A stretch of DNA of 64,000 bases from Candidatus Burkholderia humilis (GTDB taxonomy: Bacteria > Pseudomonadota > Gammaproteobacteria > Burkholderiales > Burkholderiaceae). The stretch covers positions 62,001-126,000 of the forward strand of contig LFMX01000002.1 in NCBI GenBank assembly GCA_001184405.1. The letters are read 5' to 3'. Below the pieces are notes generated by a model that was not told the origin of the DNA, ran no database searches, and saw only the letters and a program-made list of their open reading frames with translations. Position numbers and translations under genes: made by a program. Position 1 is the first letter of the stretch. Every line of letters begins with the position of its first letter. Below are positions 63,542 through 64,000 of the stretch, in pieces.

Positions 63542-63620
63542 CCTGCAGCGCGGTTGCGGGGATAGCCTGCAGCGCGGTTGCGGGGATAGCCTGCAGCGCG
63601 GTTGCGGGGATAGCCTGCAG
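63524..63620 (+). repeat. 24-bp tandem repeat copying the pheT C-terminus and stop codon
   Basis: The unit is CCTGCAGCGCGGTTGCGGGG followed by ATAG. Three complete copies lie at 63542-63613, preceded by 18 bases of the same sequence inside pheT and followed by CCTGCAG. Each copy carries a TAG in the pheT frame. Confidence 0.95.
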
Positions 63621-63661
63621 AATTGGCCCCAGCTTCACAAGACATACGCCGTTTTACCGAT

Positions 63662-64000
63662 ATGAACCAAATGAACTCGAGTGATTTCGAAGCTCTTCTT
63701 TCGGCGCAGCGCAGCGCCATGAACCGAGATACCGCGATTTCGAACGGCGGCGCGTCCAGTGACACGCCGACGCTGACCAAGGCAGAGCTGGCCGAGATGC
63801 TGTTCGACCATGTTGGTCTGAATAAGCGCGAAGCCAAGGACATGGTCGAAGCGTTTTTCGAAGTCATCCGCGATGCGCTGGAAAGCGGCGACAGCGTCAA
63901 GCTGTCCGGCTTCGGCAACTTCCAGTTGCGCGACAAGCCCCAGCGCCCGGGACGTAATCCAAAGACCGGCGAAGCCATTCCCATTGCGGCGCGGCGTGTC
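63662..64000 (+). CDS. ihfA: Integration host factor alpha subunit, 3' end outside window
   Basis: ATG 63662 gives an N-terminal extension ([20 protein letters not shown]) that is common in Burkholderia IHF-alpha. The HU/IHF fold begins [20 protein letters not shown]. The DNA-bending arm shows [17 protein letters not shown] just before the window end. IHF bends DNA at specific sites in recombination, replication and sigma-54 promoters. It is the normal follower of pheT. An alternative start is ATG 63671. Confidence 0.93.
   Translation, partial: MNQMNSSDFEALLSAQRSAMNRDTAISNGGASSDTPTLTKAELAEMLFDHVGLNKREAKDMVEAFFEVIRDALESGDSVKLSGFGNFQLRDKPQRPGRNPKTGEAIPIAARRV

Noticed and set aside
63524-63620. 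Possible CRISPR-like array of 24-bp repeats
   Set aside because: The copies are directly adjacent with no spacers, and the unit is the end of pheT; it is a simple tandem duplication.
63541-63662. PheT-IhfA fusion by stop readthrough, since ihfA is in the pheT frame
   Set aside because: Four TAG codons would have to be read through, and ihfA has its own ATG. Being in frame has a one in three chance.

Overview
The window looks like chromosomal DNA of a Burkholderiaceae bacterium (Caballeronia/Paraburkholderia/Burkholderia group). The evidence is high GC, Burkholderia-like protein sequences, the core order relA - tRNA-Val - thrS-infC-rpmI-rplT-pheS-pheT-ihfA, and an arginine AOT/AST locus of the type seen in that family. 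About half of the recognisable genes are broken by frameshifts, in-frame stops or deletions. Genes for translation, the stringent response, chorismate synthesis and electron transfer are intact. This pattern fits a genome in active reductive evolution, as in host-restricted symbionts; the lifestyle is inference.

Layout. 1-1.6 kb: end of an ALDH7 (pipecolate/aminoadipate) dehydrogenase and a deleted FAD oxidoreductase. 2.3-7.8 kb: a broken membrane protein and thioesterase, then a wholly dead LysR / CoA-transferase / HMG-CoA-lyase-like / MFS cluster. 7.85-11.3 kb: intact phosphoketolase followed by an amber-interrupted acetate kinase. 11.6-17.4 kb: POT peptide transporter remnant, tRNA-fMet, rpsU, and broken ferredoxin, YigZ, GNAT and EAL genes. 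17.5-29.5 kb: the arginine uptake and AST catabolic locus (aotQMP-argR-astCAADBE-aotJ), in which nearly every gene is damaged. 29.5-34.6 kb: a dead Doc-type toxin with an open upstream small gene, then an AaeXAB-like efflux locus in which only the FUSC protein is intact. 34.7-43.7 kb: mixed housekeeping genes (SRAP, FAD-linked oxidase, WrbA, YihY, hydrolase, CBS) with broken metallophosphoesterase, DUF2069 and metY. 43.8-53.8 kb: broken LplT-PlsC fusion, intact aroC, ETF-QO, SDR and thioesterase, broken PAS-LuxR regulator and scoAB, intact hydrolase and RidA. 53.8-64 kb: an unbroken essential block from relA to ihfA, the last cut by the window edge.

The most unusual theme is mutational. Short tandem repeats have expanded inside genes (8-, 9-, 6-, 22- and 24-bp units), and many frameshifts sit exactly in CG, GT, CCGG or homopolymer runs. 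The lesions avoid essential genes, so random sequencing error is unlikely to explain them all. The pattern suggests replication slippage with weak mismatch repair plus relaxed selection. Pathways have been lost as units (arginine catabolism, ketone-body CoA transfer, an acyl-CoA/organic-acid cluster), leaving the translation and core metabolic machinery.
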